The position numbers were made by a program, and so were the translations under genes. The notes beneath the pieces were generated by a model that was not told the DNA's origin, did no database searches, and worked only from the letters and a program-made list of their open reading frames with translations. 49,135 nucleotides of DNA from Candidatus Rokuibacteriota bacterium (GTDB lineage Bacteria; Methylomirabilota; Methylomirabilia; Rokubacteriales; CSP1-6): positions 1 through 49,135 of the forward strand of contig QHTE01000052.1 in NCBI GenBank assembly GCA_003220685.1, read 5' to 3'. Positions 31,612 through 41,484 of this stretch are shown here, one piece after another; within the stretch, counting starts at the first letter, position 1; every line of letters starts with the position of its first letter.

Positions 31612-33903
31612 GTGATCGGCCAGGCGCATCCCCGGCTGGGCGGCGAGCGGTTCGTGAAGGGCGCCGCCCGATTCGTGGACGACGTGCGCGTGCCCGGCCA
31701 ACTGCACGCCGCGGTGCTGCGCTCGCCGCACGCTCATGCGCGGCTGATTTCGATCGACACGAAGCACGCGCGAGATCTCCCCGGCGTCCGCACCGTGCTG
31801 ACCGCGGCCGACGTGCCGCCGGCGGCGATCATCCCGAACCGCGTCCCCGCCCCCGAGGGCAGCGAGCGCTACCTGCAGCCGGCGATCGCGCGCGACGTGG
31901 TGCGCTTCGTCGGAGAGCCGGTGGCCCTCGTCGTGGCCGACGATCCGTACGTCGCTCGCGACGCGCTCGACCGGATCGACGTCGTCTATCAGCCGCTGGC
32001 CTCCTGCGCCTCGACCGCCGACGCGCTCGCCGCCGGCGCCGCGCGGCTCTTCCCGGCCACCGACTCGAACAACGTCGCGACCATCACGATGCGGGTCGGC
32101 GACGCCGATCGGGCGCTCGCCGCGGCTCACCTGAGACTCCGCGACCGGTTCACCTACCCGCGGCAGACCGCCGCGGCACTGGAGACGCGGGGCCTCGTGG
32201 CGGTGCCGCCGGACCCGCGGGGGGGCGAGCTGCACCTGATCGGCTCGACGAAGTGCATCCACATCAACCGGACGATCCTCGCGCCGATCTTCGGGATCCC
32301 GGTGGGCGCCCTGCGGCTCACCGAGGTGGACGTGGGCGGGGGCTTCGGCGTGCGCGGCGAGCTCTACCCCGAAGACATCCTGGTGCCGCTCGCCGCCATG
32401 AAGCTCCGGCGGCCCGTGAAGTGGATCGAGAGCCGCCGCGAGAACCTCATGTCGGCCAATCACGCGCGCGAGGTCGCGTACGAGATCGAGATGGGCTTCG
32501 ACGGCGAGGGGCGCATCCTCGCCATGCGCGCCGTCATCCACGCCGACATCGGCGCCTACGTCCGCACCGCGGGGCTCGTGCCCGCCGAGTTCGGCGCCGC
32601 GCTGCTGCCCGGCCCCTACCGGGTGCCGAGCTACGCGTGCGATCTCTGGTCGGTCGTGACCAACAAGACGCCGGCCGGCACCTTGCGCTCGCCCGGGCGT
32701 CCGGAGTGCAACTTCGTCCGCGAGCGGTTGCTCGACCGCGCGGCGGCCCGGCTCGGGATCGACGCGGCCGAGATCCGCCGGCGCAATCTGATCCGGCCGG
32801 ACGAGATGCCCTACGACTGCGGCACCAAGTCATTCGGCGTCAGCACCGTCTACGACTCCGGCGATTTCCCCGGGCTCTTCGACGAGCTGCTGCGGCGCCT
32901 GGACTACTCGCGCGCGCGCGCTGAGCAAGCCGCGATGAATTCGCGGCCGTCGGGTCCGCGCCGTGGGATCGGCCTGGCGGTCTACGTCGAGAAGACCGGC
33001 CTCGGCCCCTTCGAGACCACGCAGGTGGAGGCGCGGCCCGACGGTCGGCTGGTCGTCGACACCGGCGCCTCGTCGATGGGACCCGGGCTCGAGACCGTGT
33101 TGGCGCAGATCCTGGGCGACGCGCTCGGGCTTCCCGCGGCGCGCTTCGACGTGCGGCACGCCGACACCGCCGCCGTCGAGAGCGGTGTGGGAACCTACGG
33201 CTCGCGCGGGACGGTCACCGCGGGCAACGCGGCCCACCTCGCGGCCGCGAAGCTGATCGCCGAGGCGCGCCAGCGGGCCGCGGAGCGGTTCGGTGTCCCG
33301 GAGAATCAAGTGACCTACGCGAGTGGTGTGCTGACGGCCGGCGGGCGGCGCGTCACCCTCGCCGAGCTCGCGGGCGAGCGCCGACTGGCCGCCGGCGCTT
33401 CGTTCGAGGTGCCGAAGGTGACGTACGCCGGCTGCGCGGCGGCGGTCGTGGCCGACGTCGATCCGGAGACCGGCGCCGTCGCCCTGCGTCGGGTCGTGGT
33501 CGGCGCCGACGTCGGCCGCGCCGTGAATCCCGCGCTGGTCGACGGCCAGCTGGTGGGAGGCGTCGCGTTCGGCATCGGCAACACCATGCACGAGAGCCTG
33601 GCCTACGACGGCGACGGGCAGCTCTTGACGTCGACGCTGATGGACTACGCGCTTCCGGCGGCGGCCGACGTGCCGCCGGTCGACGGCTTCTATCAGGAGG
33701 TGCGCGCCACCACGAACCCGCTCGGCCTGCGCGGCCTCGGCGAGTGCGGCAACCCCGGCCTCGGCGCCGCGACCGCCAACGCCGTGTGCGACGCGCTGGC
33801 GGCGGGCGATCCGTCGATCACCGCGCTTCCCCTGACCCCCGCGCGCGTGTTCGCGAGCGCCCGGCCGCGTCTCCGCGCGCCGGGTCGTCCCACGAGTCCA
33901 TGA
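31612..33903 (+). CDS. Xanthine dehydrogenase family molybdopterin-binding subunit (second copy)
   Basis: 763 residues from GTG 31612. Motifs in order are HPRLGGERFVKGAARFVDD, DVGGGFGVRGE, TLRSPGRPECNFVRE in the active-site loop, VGTYGSRGTVTAG, and LRGLGECGNPG with the catalytic Glu. It belongs to the form-II group of the family, with Ser-Pro-Gly-Arg in the loop instead of the Arg-Gly-Ala/Ser-Gly of the other two copies in this window. That suggests a different substrate. No medium or small subunit is adjacent. It is flanked by two small related membrane proteins. Confidence 0.88.
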   Translation: MIGQAHPRLGGERFVKGAARFVDDVRVPGQLHAAVLRSPHAHARLISIDTKHARDLPGVRTVLTAADVPPAAIIPNRVPAPEGSERYLQPAIARDVVRFVGEPVALVVADDPYVARDALDRIDVVYQPLASCASTADALAAGAARLFPATDSNNVATITMRVGDADRALAAAHLRLRDRFTYPRQTAAALETRGLVAVPPDPRGGELHLIGSTKCIHINRTILAPIFGIPVGALRLTEVDVGGGFGVRGELYPEDILVPLAAMKLRRPVKWIESRRENLMSANHAREVAYEIEMGFDGEGRILAMRAVIHADIGAYVRTAGLVPAEFGAALLPGPYRVPSYACDLWSVVTNKTPAGTLRSPGRPECNFVRERLLDRAAARLGIDAAEIRRRNLIRPDEMPYDCGTKSFGVSTVYDSGDFPGLFDELLRRLDYSRARAEQAAMNSRPSGPRRGIGLAVYVEKTGLGPFETTQVEARPDGRLVVDTGASSMGPGLETVLAQILGDALGLPAARFDVRHADTAAVESGVGTYGSRGTVTAGNAAHLAAAKLIAEARQRAAERFGVPENQVTYASGVLTAGGRRVTLAELAGERRLAAGASFEVPKVTYAGCAAAVVADVDPETGAVALRRVVVGADVGRAVNPALVDGQLVGGVAFGIGNTMHESLAYDGDGQLLTSTLMDYALPAAADVPPVDGFYQEVRATTNPLGLRGLGECGNPGLGAATANAVCDALAAGDPSITALPLTPARVFASARPRLRAPGRPTSP

Positions 33904-33916
33904 CGGCGCTCGAACG

Positions 33917-34030
33917 ATGACCGGCGAGGACGAGATCCGGCGACTCCTGTTCGTCGGCGGCGTGCTGGTCGCGGTCTTACTCATGCCGCTCATGTACCTC
34001 CTGACACGGTGGGCACGTTACCTCTTCTGA
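33917..34030 (+). CDS. 37-residue membrane micro-protein
   Basis: The frame runs from the ATG at 33917 to TGA at 34028-34030. It has a short acidic N-terminus (MTGEDEIRR), one membrane helix (LLFVGGVLVAVLLMPLMYLL) and ends TRWARYLF. It resembles the membrane half of the 88-residue protein at 31318 (RRLVVVGGSLVAVLL; WSRYLF) with the coiled coil missing. Either a true micro-protein or a shortened duplicate of the other. It begins 13 bases after the molybdenum-subunit stop. Confidence 0.55.
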   Translation: MTGEDEIRRLLFVGGVLVAVLLMPLMYLLTRWARYLF

Positions 34031-34053
34031 GCGTGAGATAGGTCGCGGACGGT

Positions 34054-35265
34054 ATGTCGCGAGCAGTTGACTCGCCTCGGGTCGTCAACATCGCGGATCT
34101 CCGCCTCCTGGCCGAGCGCCGCCTGCCGCGCGCAGTGTTCGACTACATCGACGGGGGCGCCGACGCGGAATTGACCATGCGAGAGAACAGCCGCGTCTTC
34201 GACGACGTGACCCTGCGTCCTCGCAATGCCGTGGCGATCCCGCAGTGCGATCTGTGCGTCACGGTGCTGGGCACGCGCCTCGATCTCCCGTTCCTCCTGG
34301 CGCCGGTTGGCAGTAGCCGCATGTTCTATCCGCGCGGCGAAGAGGCCGCGGCTCGCGCCGCCGGAAGCGCCGGGACGGCGTACATCCTGTCGACCCTTTC
34401 GGGATGCCGCCTCGAGGACGTGAAGACCGCGTCGAGCGGGCCGGTCTGGTATCAGCTCTACCTGGTCGGGGGCCGCGACGTCGCCAGCGCCGCAATCGCG
34501 CGGGCGCGCGCCGCCGGCTGCTCGGCCCTCGTGGTCACGATCGACACGGCGGTTTCAGGATTGCGCGAGCGGGACGCGCGGAATGGGACGAAGGAGCTCC
34601 TGGGCTCGAGCTTCGCGTCGAAGCTTCCGTTCCTGTCGCAGTTCCTGGCGCGGCCGAGCTGGCTCAGTGGATTCCTCCGCGACGGCGGCCTGATGTCGTT
34701 CCCCAACGTCGTGCTTCCGGGCCAGGGCGCGATGCCGTACGCCGACGTCGCCGCCGCGCTCGAGCAGTCGACGGTCGCCTGGGCGGATCTGTCCTGGATC
34801 CGCGAGGTGTGGAAGGGCCCCATCGTCATCAAGGGCGTGCTGACCGGGGACGACGCGCGTCGGGCGGTCGACGAGGGCGCCGAGGCGATCGTCGTCTCCA
34901 ACCACGGCGGCCGCCAGCTCGACGGCGTCTCCGCGACCTTGCGTGCGCTGCCGGAAGTGGTCAGCGCGGCGAGTGATCGGACCGAGGTCCTGCTCGACGG
35001 AGGCATCCGCCGCGGCAGCGACATCGTGAAGGCGTTGTGTCTCGGCGCTCGGGCGGTGCTGTGCGGCCGTGCCTACGCGTACGGGCTCGGCGCCGGCGGC
35101 GAAGCCGGTGTGACGCGCGCGATCCAGATCCTGCGCGCGGATCTGGTCCGCGCGCTCAAGCTCCTGGGCTGCGCGTCGGTCGGCAAGCTCGATCGCTCCT
35201 TCGTCGAGGCGCCTACAGCGTGGCTCGGCGGCACGTCACCACGCGGCCCGGCCGGCGAAAAATGA
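34054..35265 (+). CDS. FMN-dependent alpha-hydroxy-acid oxidase/dehydrogenase
   Basis: 403 residues, normal for the LldD/glycolate oxidase family. FMN and catalytic residues are visible: RAVFDYIDGGADAE near 26, YQLY near 133, VIKGV with Lys 260, SNHGGRQLDG with catalytic His 284 and Arg 287, and DGGIRRGSDIVKAL. The enzyme oxidises L-2-hydroxy acids such as lactate, glycolate or mandelate to keto acids. The region around 190-215 is the usual variable membrane-association loop. It starts 23 bases after the micro-protein gene. No partner or regulator gene is evident. Confidence 0.92.
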   Translation: MSRAVDSPRVVNIADLRLLAERRLPRAVFDYIDGGADAELTMRENSRVFDDVTLRPRNAVAIPQCDLCVTVLGTRLDLPFLLAPVGSSRMFYPRGEEAAARAAGSAGTAYILSTLSGCRLEDVKTASSGPVWYQLYLVGGRDVASAAIARARAAGCSALVVTIDTAVSGLRERDARNGTKELLGSSFASKLPFLSQFLARPSWLSGFLRDGGLMSFPNVVLPGQGAMPYADVAAALEQSTVAWADLSWIREVWKGPIVIKGVLTGDDARRAVDEGAEAIVVSNHGGRQLDGVSATLRALPEVVSAASDRTEVLLDGGIRRGSDIVKALCLGARAVLCGRAYAYGLGAGGEAGVTRAIQILRADLVRALKLLGCASVGKLDRSFVEAPTAWLGGTSPRGPAGEK

Positions 35266-35277
35266 AACGCTCGCGCC

Positions 35278-35828
35278 GTGCCGCCGCCTGACCTCAGTCG
35301 GGTCGTGGTGGTCGGAACCAGCTGCGCCGGGAAAACGACGTTCGCCCGCCGGCTCGCCGGCATCGTCGGCGCCGCGCACGTCGAGCGGGATGCCCTCCAC
35401 TGGGATCTCAGTGGACGCCGCGGCCAGACTTCCAGCGGGATGTGTCGGCCGCCGTGCAGCAACAGCACTGGGTCATCGACGGCAACTACTCGGTCGTGCG
35501 CGACCTCGTCTGGCGACGGTGCACAACGATCGTCTGGCTCGACTACGCCTTCACGCGCGTCTTTTTCCGGGCGCTTCGGCGCACTGCCGGGCGAGTCATC
35601 ACTGGCGAGCGCCTGTACGCCGGCAACCGCGAGACGGTCCGCGACGCCCTGCTCTACGCCGAGACCGAGCAGCGCTGGTACGAAATAAAGGCGGTCTTCT
35701 TCCGCGGGGATTTCGAGGGGCAGGCCTCGGGTGTCGGGAGCGAGGAGCTCTACTGGCTCGATCCGAAGCGGGAGCTCGACGCCTTCTTCCACGCTTGTCA
35801 CGCGTGGGCGGTCGCGCAGGCTCTGTAG
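35278..35828 (+). pseudogene. P-loop kinase gene, frameshifted and joined to a NUDIX hydrolase tail
   Basis: The frame from GTG 35278 has a Walker A (VVVVGTSCAGKTTFARRLAG) and runs to ALHWD, then becomes nonsense. One frame over, the kinase resumes (QWTPRPDFQRDVSAAVQQ, WVIDGNYSVVRDLVWRR, IVWLDYAF). A one-base loss near 35410 explains this. After GNRETVRDALLYAE near 35658 the protein changes to WYEIKAVFFRGDFEGQ, then ELYWLDPKRELDAFFHACHAWAVAQ, which looks like the end of a NUDIX hydrolase. Two lesions in 550 bases make it non-functional as a kinase. Confidence 0.65.
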
Positions 35829-35834
35829 AGCGTC

Positions 35835-36722
<888 letters not shown>

Positions 36723-36727
36723 CGAAG

Positions 36728-38176
36728 ATGCTGGCGGCGTTCGTGATGCTCCCGACCTCCGCGCTGGTCTACTGCCTCGGCGCACCGCTCGCGTGGCGCC
36801 GCCGGATCGTCGACCTCGCCGTGGCCGGCGTCGTGCTGATCGCGGTGTCGTTCAGCTGGGTGCTCGCGTACGATCTGACGCCGCCGGACCGGCGACCGTA
36901 CGCCGGCACGACCAGCAAGAATTCGATGCTCGGGCTCGCCGTCGGGCCGTACGGCCTCGGGCGATTCGTTCGCTTGGCCGAGTTCAGGAGCGCCTCGATC
37001 GCGGCGGCAGCCGCTCCCACGACGGAGGCCGCCGGCTCTACCGACCGCGCGCTCGAGGCTGGACCCCGCCGGGGCCTCGCCCGGCTCTTCGTGCGAGCGC
37101 CGGCCGGTGCGCTGCGGCTGGCCGATGGCCAGCTCGCCGGTCAGGTCGGCTGGCTCTTGCCGGTCGTCCTGGCCGGGGTCGTGCTCGGCGCATCGAGGGA
37201 TCGCACCCGCGGACCGCTCTCCGGGACGAGGCTGGCGGTGATCCTGTGGCTCGGATGGCTCGTCACGTATGGCGTTGTCTACAGCTACGCGGGAGGCTTC
37301 TTTCACTTCTACTATCTCGTGACGATCGCGCCGCCGCTCGCGGCGCTCGCCGGCATCGGCCTGGTGGTGCTGTGCGAAGCCTTTCTGCAAAGCGCGCGGC
37401 GGGGCACGCTCTTGCCCGTCACGCTCCTGCTGACGGCGGGGTGGCAGCTCTACATCGACGCGAGCGCCCTGGGGTGGACGCTCGGCGAGTCCCATCCGCT
37501 CCACATCGCGCTCGTCAGCGGAGCGCTCCTGTCGGCGGCCGTGCTGATCGTGATGCTCGCCGTGCGGCCGGGCGCGTCACGGCCGCTTGGTCCGCGCGCT
37601 CGCGCCCTCGCCGCGAGCGCCGTGGCGATCGGGCTCGTCGCGGCGCTCCTGGCCCCCGCCGCGTGGGCGCTGAGCAGCGTGCTCGTCCCCGGCGCCGCGG
37701 CCCTCCCCTCGGCCGACCTCGGCCGATTCGTGCCTGTCGCCGGTGAAGCGCCCGCGCGGGTCCGCGTGGCCGAGCGGTACGATCCCACGGGACTCGTCGA
37801 GTTTCTCGAAGCGAACTACGCCGGGGAGCGCTATCTCCTCGCCACAACCACGACCCGGCTCGCGGCGCCGATCTTCATCGCCTCGGGGCGTTCGGTTATG
37901 GCGATGGGCGGCTTTCACGGGCTTGATCCGATCCTGACGCCTGAGAGGCTCGCCGCGATGGTCGAGGCGCGGCAAATTCGATTCGTGATGGTCGGCGACG
38001 CAGGCTTCATCAGCCGTCGGCTGGGCGCCGACGTGGCGGCACGGCCCATCACCGAATGGGTTCAGGCGAAGGGGCAGCTCGTCGACCCGGCGCTCTGGCG
38101 CTCGAGTGCGCTCGGCGGCCGCCGGAGCGGCATGCGGCTCTACGATCTGAGGCCGGCGCCCCCGACCGCCCGCTAG
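36728..38176 (+). pseudogene. Membrane glycosyltransferase (ArnT/YkcB-like) lacking its N-terminal half
   Basis: Reads as the C-terminal two-thirds of a PMT/ArnT-like glycosyltransferase: MLAAFVMLPTSALVY as the middle of the membrane domain, LAYDLTPPDRRPYAG, GGFFHFYYLVTIAPPLAALAG, then several helices and a C-terminal soluble domain (ANYAGERYLLATTTT; SGRSVMAMGGFHG). The first helices and the catalytic acidic loop are missing. The codon before the ATG is AAG, matching the KMLAAF expected inside a full-length gene, so the ATG is internal. The sequence is cut at the same 8-bp palindrome as the OppF-type gene. Its stop shares CTAG with the convergent gene. Confidence 0.75.
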
Positions 38177-39702
38177 TCCTTGAGCCGCACGTCCTCGTAG
38201 GACGGGAACGGCGAGTTGTGGATCGAGGTGATCGTGTGCTCGGTCACGCGCGGCCCGACGCCCATCAGCGCACGGAAGTCCATGATCGGGGCGAACATCA
38301 CCCGGTCGATCGTGAGCTGCTGGATCCGGTGCAGGAGGGCTTCGCGCTTGCGCGTGTCGCGCTCGCGTGCCTGCTGCTCGAACAGGTCGTCGATGTCCGG
38401 GTAGCCCCCGTAGGCGTAGCTCCCTTTCGAGGAGATGAATTCTTGCACTCGGCTGGCGGCGTTGCCCGAGTTTCCGGCGCCAGTGATGAAGAGCGGACGA
38501 AGCTTCTTCTCACGCCAGGCCGTGTAGAACGTTGCGCGTTCCATCTGGCGCATCTTGACGCGGATCCCGACGGCGTTCAGGTAGTTCACCACCGCCTCGC
38601 CCGTCGTGAAGAACGGCGGGATCGGGACGAGCTCGCCGGCGTCGATGCCGTTAGGATAACCGGCGTCCGCGAGGAGCTGCCTGGCCTTCGGCGGATCGTA
38701 GGCCGGCGGCTCGACCTGGAGGGCGAAGTCCATCACACGGGGCACAATGACTCCGGCGGGCGGACAGAAGCCGAGGCAGGCGGCCTCGTTGATCGCCTTG
38801 CGGTTGATCGCGTGATTGACCGCGAGCCTCAGCCGACGGTCGTGCCAGGGTGACTTCGAATCCCATTGGTCGGCGAACTCGAGCCAGTTGATCGAGGCGT
38901 GGCGCGAGGCCACGATCTGGATTCGCGGGTCACTCTTCACGTTCTCCGCATCCGGGCCGTCGAGCGCGTACGCGATGTCCGCCTCGCCCGTCTTCAGCAT
39001 CGCCGCGCGCGTGGTCCCGTCCGGCACGCCCCTCATGACCAGGCGTTTGACGTATGGAGCGTGCCGCCAGTAGCCCGGGAAGGCTTCCAGCACGACTTCG
39101 ACGCCGGGCGTGTGGCTCACGAATTTGTACGGCCCGGCCCCGATCGGCTGCTTGCGGAACGCTTCGTCGCCGACCTGCGTGAGGTACCGCTTGGGCACGA
39201 CGATTCCGGCCGCGGTGGCGGTGGTGCCGTAGAAGGTCATGAAGTCCGGCCACGGCTCCTTGAGCTGGAAGCGGACCGTGAGCGGGTCGACGATGTCGAC
39301 CTGGCGGACGCGCGTCTGCAGCTCCTTGGCGCCGGCGCCGCGATAGCGCTCGTAGCTGAACTTCACGTCCTCGGCGGTGACCGGGTCGCCGTTGTGGAAC
39401 TTGAGTCCGGGCCGTAGCTTGAACTCGTACGTGAGCCCGTCGGCGCTCTCCCGCCACGACTCGGCGAGGCTCGGGGCCATTTTGGAGCCGGGCAGCGGGC
39501 GGACCATCGCGTCGTGGATTGCGTAGAGCATGCCGAACGGCGTGATCTGCGGCGGCGCGGTCGACGGATCGAACCACGTCGGCGCGAGCGTGACGTGCCA
39601 GGCCATCACCGCTTCGCCGGGCTGGGCGGCGCCCGCCGGGGTCGCGGCGAGGACCAGCACAGCCACCAGGGACGCGGCGATTCGAACTCGATGAAGGCTC
39701 AT
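38173..39702 (-). CDS. ABC transporter substrate-binding protein, family 5
   Basis: 509 residues with AGGAGG just upstream of the ATG at 39702. The signal peptide ends TPAGAA. It is intact: FHNGDPVTAEDVKFSYERYRG, GAGPYKFVSHTPGVEVVLEA, YGGYPDIDDLFEQQA. It is clearly a paralogue of the binding protein at 16575-18146. Its start codon overlaps the stop of the preceding Tat-signal remnant (ATGA at 39699-39702). The permease and OppD genes that should follow are absent; the next minus-strand gene is the truncated OppF. Confidence 0.9.
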   Translation of the reverse strand: MSLHRVRIAASLVAVLVLAATPAGAAQPGEAVMAWHVTLAPTWFDPSTAPPQITPFGMLYAIHDAMVRPLPGSKMAPSLAESWRESADGLTYEFKLRPGLKFHNGDPVTAEDVKFSYERYRGAGAKELQTRVRQVDIVDPLTVRFQLKEPWPDFMTFYGTTATAAGIVVPKRYLTQVGDEAFRKQPIGAGPYKFVSHTPGVEVVLEAFPGYWRHAPYVKRLVMRGVPDGTTRAAMLKTGEADIAYALDGPDAENVKSDPRIQIVASRHASINWLEFADQWDSKSPWHDRRLRLAVNHAINRKAINEAACLGFCPPAGVIVPRVMDFALQVEPPAYDPPKARQLLADAGYPNGIDAGELVPIPPFFTTGEAVVNYLNAVGIRVKMRQMERATFYTAWREKKLRPLFITGAGNSGNAASRVQEFISSKGSYAYGGYPDIDDLFEQQARERDTRKREALLHRIQQLTIDRVMFAPIMDFRALMGVGPRVTEHTITSIHNSPFPSYEDVRLKD

Positions 39703-39856
39703 GGCCCCTCCTGAATCGATCGGCTCACGTACTCGTAGTTGTTCTCGAGCGGGACGTAGCGGCTCGCGTGGGCCCCACGAGCGGCGCGCTCGCGATGACC
39801 GCGGTCGCCGATGCTCCCTTGAGAAATGCCCGACGCTCGATCGACCGGGGCACCAT
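39699..39856 (-). pseudogene. Tat-signal protein reduced to its two ends
   Basis: GGAGG precedes the ATG at 39856. A twin-arginine signal follows (SIERRAFLKGASATAVI, ending GPTRA). The frame then runs into a TGA at 39727-39725. In another frame the sequence reads RYVPLENNYEYVSRSIQEGP and ends at a TGA that overlaps the ATG of the next gene as ATGA, exactly as a real upstream gene would. I infer that nearly the whole coding sequence was deleted between the signal and the last 20 or so codons. Identity of the lost gene is unknown. Confidence 0.65.
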
Positions 39857-39957
39857 GTTGCCTCCTCGCTGAGGCTTCAGGCCGTGTGGAGTCGGCAGGA
39901 TGGTAGCGCGTGGTCCGAGGAAGTCAATGCGGGGCAAGCCGCGGGCGTCAGCGCCCG

Positions 39958-40812
39958 TCAGGCAGCGTGAGCCGGGATGCGTCCCTTCGGCGCGCGCGAG
40001 CGGGGGCTCGAGGCGCCCTGGCGAAACAAGAGGGTGCCGGCGACGATCAGATAGATGAGGTAGCCGCCGGCCTCGAGCATCGAGGGCCGCGAGCGGTAGC
40101 CGATCAGCCCGTTCAGAAATCCGCCGACGACGCCGTGATCGTCGAGCACGAACCTGGTGTCCCAGGCGGTCGGTGTCGCGGGGAGAACCCCCAGGGTCTC
40201 GAGCCGGCCGATCCCGGTGCTGAACATGCCGGCGGCCAGGAGCAGCAGGAAGATGGACGTGACGCCGAAGAACCGCTGCAGACTGACGTGGCGACCGCCG
40301 CGGAAGATCGCCCAGCCGAGCGAGGCCGCCATGACGAGGCCGAGGACCGCGCCGAGCGCGCTCGCCCACCCCGACGTGGACGTCGCCTGGGTCAGGAGCC
40401 CCCACATGAACAGCACCGTCTCGGCGCCCTCGCGGAACACGCCCGTGAAGGCGATCACGCCAATGATCCACATGCGGTGGGTCGCCTGCGCCTGGTCGAT
40501 TTGCTTCTGGACGTCGCCGGGCATCGCGCGAGCGTGCTGGCGCATCCAGTAGCCGTGCCAGGTGAGGACGACGACCGCGACGAAGATCACGCCGAGCCCG
40601 ATCACGTCGGGGCCCAGATCGAGGAGCGGTCCGGACAGCGCGGTGACGACGACCCCGAGGGCGATGCTGGCGAGCACGCCGAGCAACCCGCCGCGGGTCG
40701 CGTAGCGATAATGCCGCTCGGCGCCGATCTTCTGCAGATACGTGTAGACGATGCCGAGGATGAGCGCTGCCTCGAAGCCCTCGCGGAGCGTGATGACGAA
40801 GGTGCCGCCCAT
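39958..40812 (-). CDS. FTR1 family iron permease
   Basis: 284 residues, seven predicted membrane helices. Both iron-binding REGxE motifs are present: LREGFEAAL near residue 10 and FREGAETVLF near 127. FTR1 and EfeU move ferric iron across the cytoplasmic membrane, usually with a periplasmic cupredoxin or peroxidase partner. It lies 12 bases after the cupredoxin gene on the same strand, so the two form an operon. A DtxR-like box lies upstream of the pair. C-terminal 20 residues are basic and cytoplasmic. Confidence 0.93.
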   Translation of the reverse strand: MGGTFVITLREGFEAALILGIVYTYLQKIGAERHYRYATRGGLLGVLASIALGVVVTALSGPLLDLGPDVIGLGVIFVAVVVLTWHGYWMRQHARAMPGDVQKQIDQAQATHRMWIIGVIAFTGVFREGAETVLFMWGLLTQATSTSGWASALGAVLGLVMAASLGWAIFRGGRHVSLQRFFGVTSIFLLLLAAGMFSTGIGRLETLGVLPATPTAWDTRFVLDDHGVVGGFLNGLIGYRSRPSMLEAGGYLIYLIVAGTLLFRQGASSPRSRAPKGRIPAHAA

Positions 40813-40824
40813 CGCGTCTTACGG

Positions 40825-41169
40825 CTACTCGGCGACGATGCGGCCGGTCGCCGCCTTGTTGAAGTCGTCGAAGAAGGCGTAGGTCCCCGGCTTCAGCGCG
40901 CGGATCAACACGTTGACGGTCTTGCCGGCCGGCACGACCTTCTCGATGCGGAGGTCCTTGCACTCGAACTCCGCGGCCTTGGCGTTCTTGTTGGTGACGA
41001 CGAGCGTGAACGGCGTGTTCGCCTTCACCTTGATCTCGCTCGGCTGGAACTGGTCTCGGTCGATGGTCACAGGGATCTCGGGGCGCGGGTCGGCGGCCGA
41101 GGCCGCGCCGGCGGCCGCGACGATACCCGCGACGAGACCGACGACCAGGAGCGCGAGCCGTCCGGGCAT
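40825..41169 (-). CDS. Periplasmic cupredoxin-domain protein of iron uptake (EfeO-cupredoxin-like)
   Basis: 114 residues from the ATG at 41169, with AGGAGGAAGG upstream. The signal peptide ends ASAAD. The cupredoxin fold is recognisable: FQPSEIKVKANTPFTLVVTN, KAAEFECKDLRIEKVVPAGK, LKPGTYAFFDDF. In EfeUOB-type systems this domain binds copper or iron and hands iron to the permease. It is immediately upstream of the FTR1 gene. Full EfeO and EfeB peroxidase genes are absent, so this is the minimal two-gene form. Confidence 0.9.
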   Translation of the reverse strand: MPGRLALLVVGLVAGIVAAAGAASAADPRPEIPVTIDRDQFQPSEIKVKANTPFTLVVTNKNAKAAEFECKDLRIEKVVPAGKTVNVLIRALKPGTYAFFDDFNKAATGRIVAE

Positions 41170-41213
41170 CTCGGCCTTCCTCCTCTCAGGTTAGGGCCCC
41201 AGTTCAGGGAGAG

Positions 41214-41227
41214 TTAGGATGACCTAA
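41214..41227 (-). promoter_or_regulatory. DtxR/IdeR-like iron box upstream of the cupredoxin-FTR1 operon
   Basis: TTAGG (41214-41218) and CCTAA (41223-41227) form an inverted repeat with a 4-base spacer. TTAGG-N4-CCTAA is contained in the known DtxR/IdeR operator consensus. It is A+T-rich against its surroundings and lies 45 bases before the cupredoxin start codon. A second TTAGG occurs at 41191. Consistent with iron-dependent repression; the regulator is not in the window. Confidence 0.5.
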
Positions 41228-41338
41228 TCGTAGCACGCTGTCAACGCCCCTTCCGGAAACTCCGCGTGACGACTCCGAGCCGGTCCTTGGTACCATGCCC
41301 CCGCCGCGAGCGAGGGCCGTTGTTGAGAGGGAGGGCGC

Positions 41339-41443
41339 ATGGAAATCGTCGACCTCAAGCGCGCGCGGATGGTCCTCTATCGCGTCCAGGCCGGCGCCGA
41401 CCGGCACCCGGAATCGCTCGACGCCTGGCCCACCCTCCGCTAG
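41339..41443 (+). CDS. 34-codon ORF with a good ribosome-binding site, possibly a gene stub
   Basis: ATG at 41339 is preceded by GAGAGGGAGGG. The frame encodes MEIVDLKRARMVLYRVQAG and stops at TAG 41441-41443. I do not recognise it. The start looks genuine but the length suggests a truncated gene, in keeping with other remnants nearby. It points towards the metallo-beta-lactamase-fold gene on the other strand. Confidence 0.35.
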   Translation: MEIVDLKRARMVLYRVQAGADRHPESLDAWPTLR

Positions 41444-41484
41444 CAGGCTCTCTGACGAAGAGCTTGTCCGGTCGAGTTCCTACT

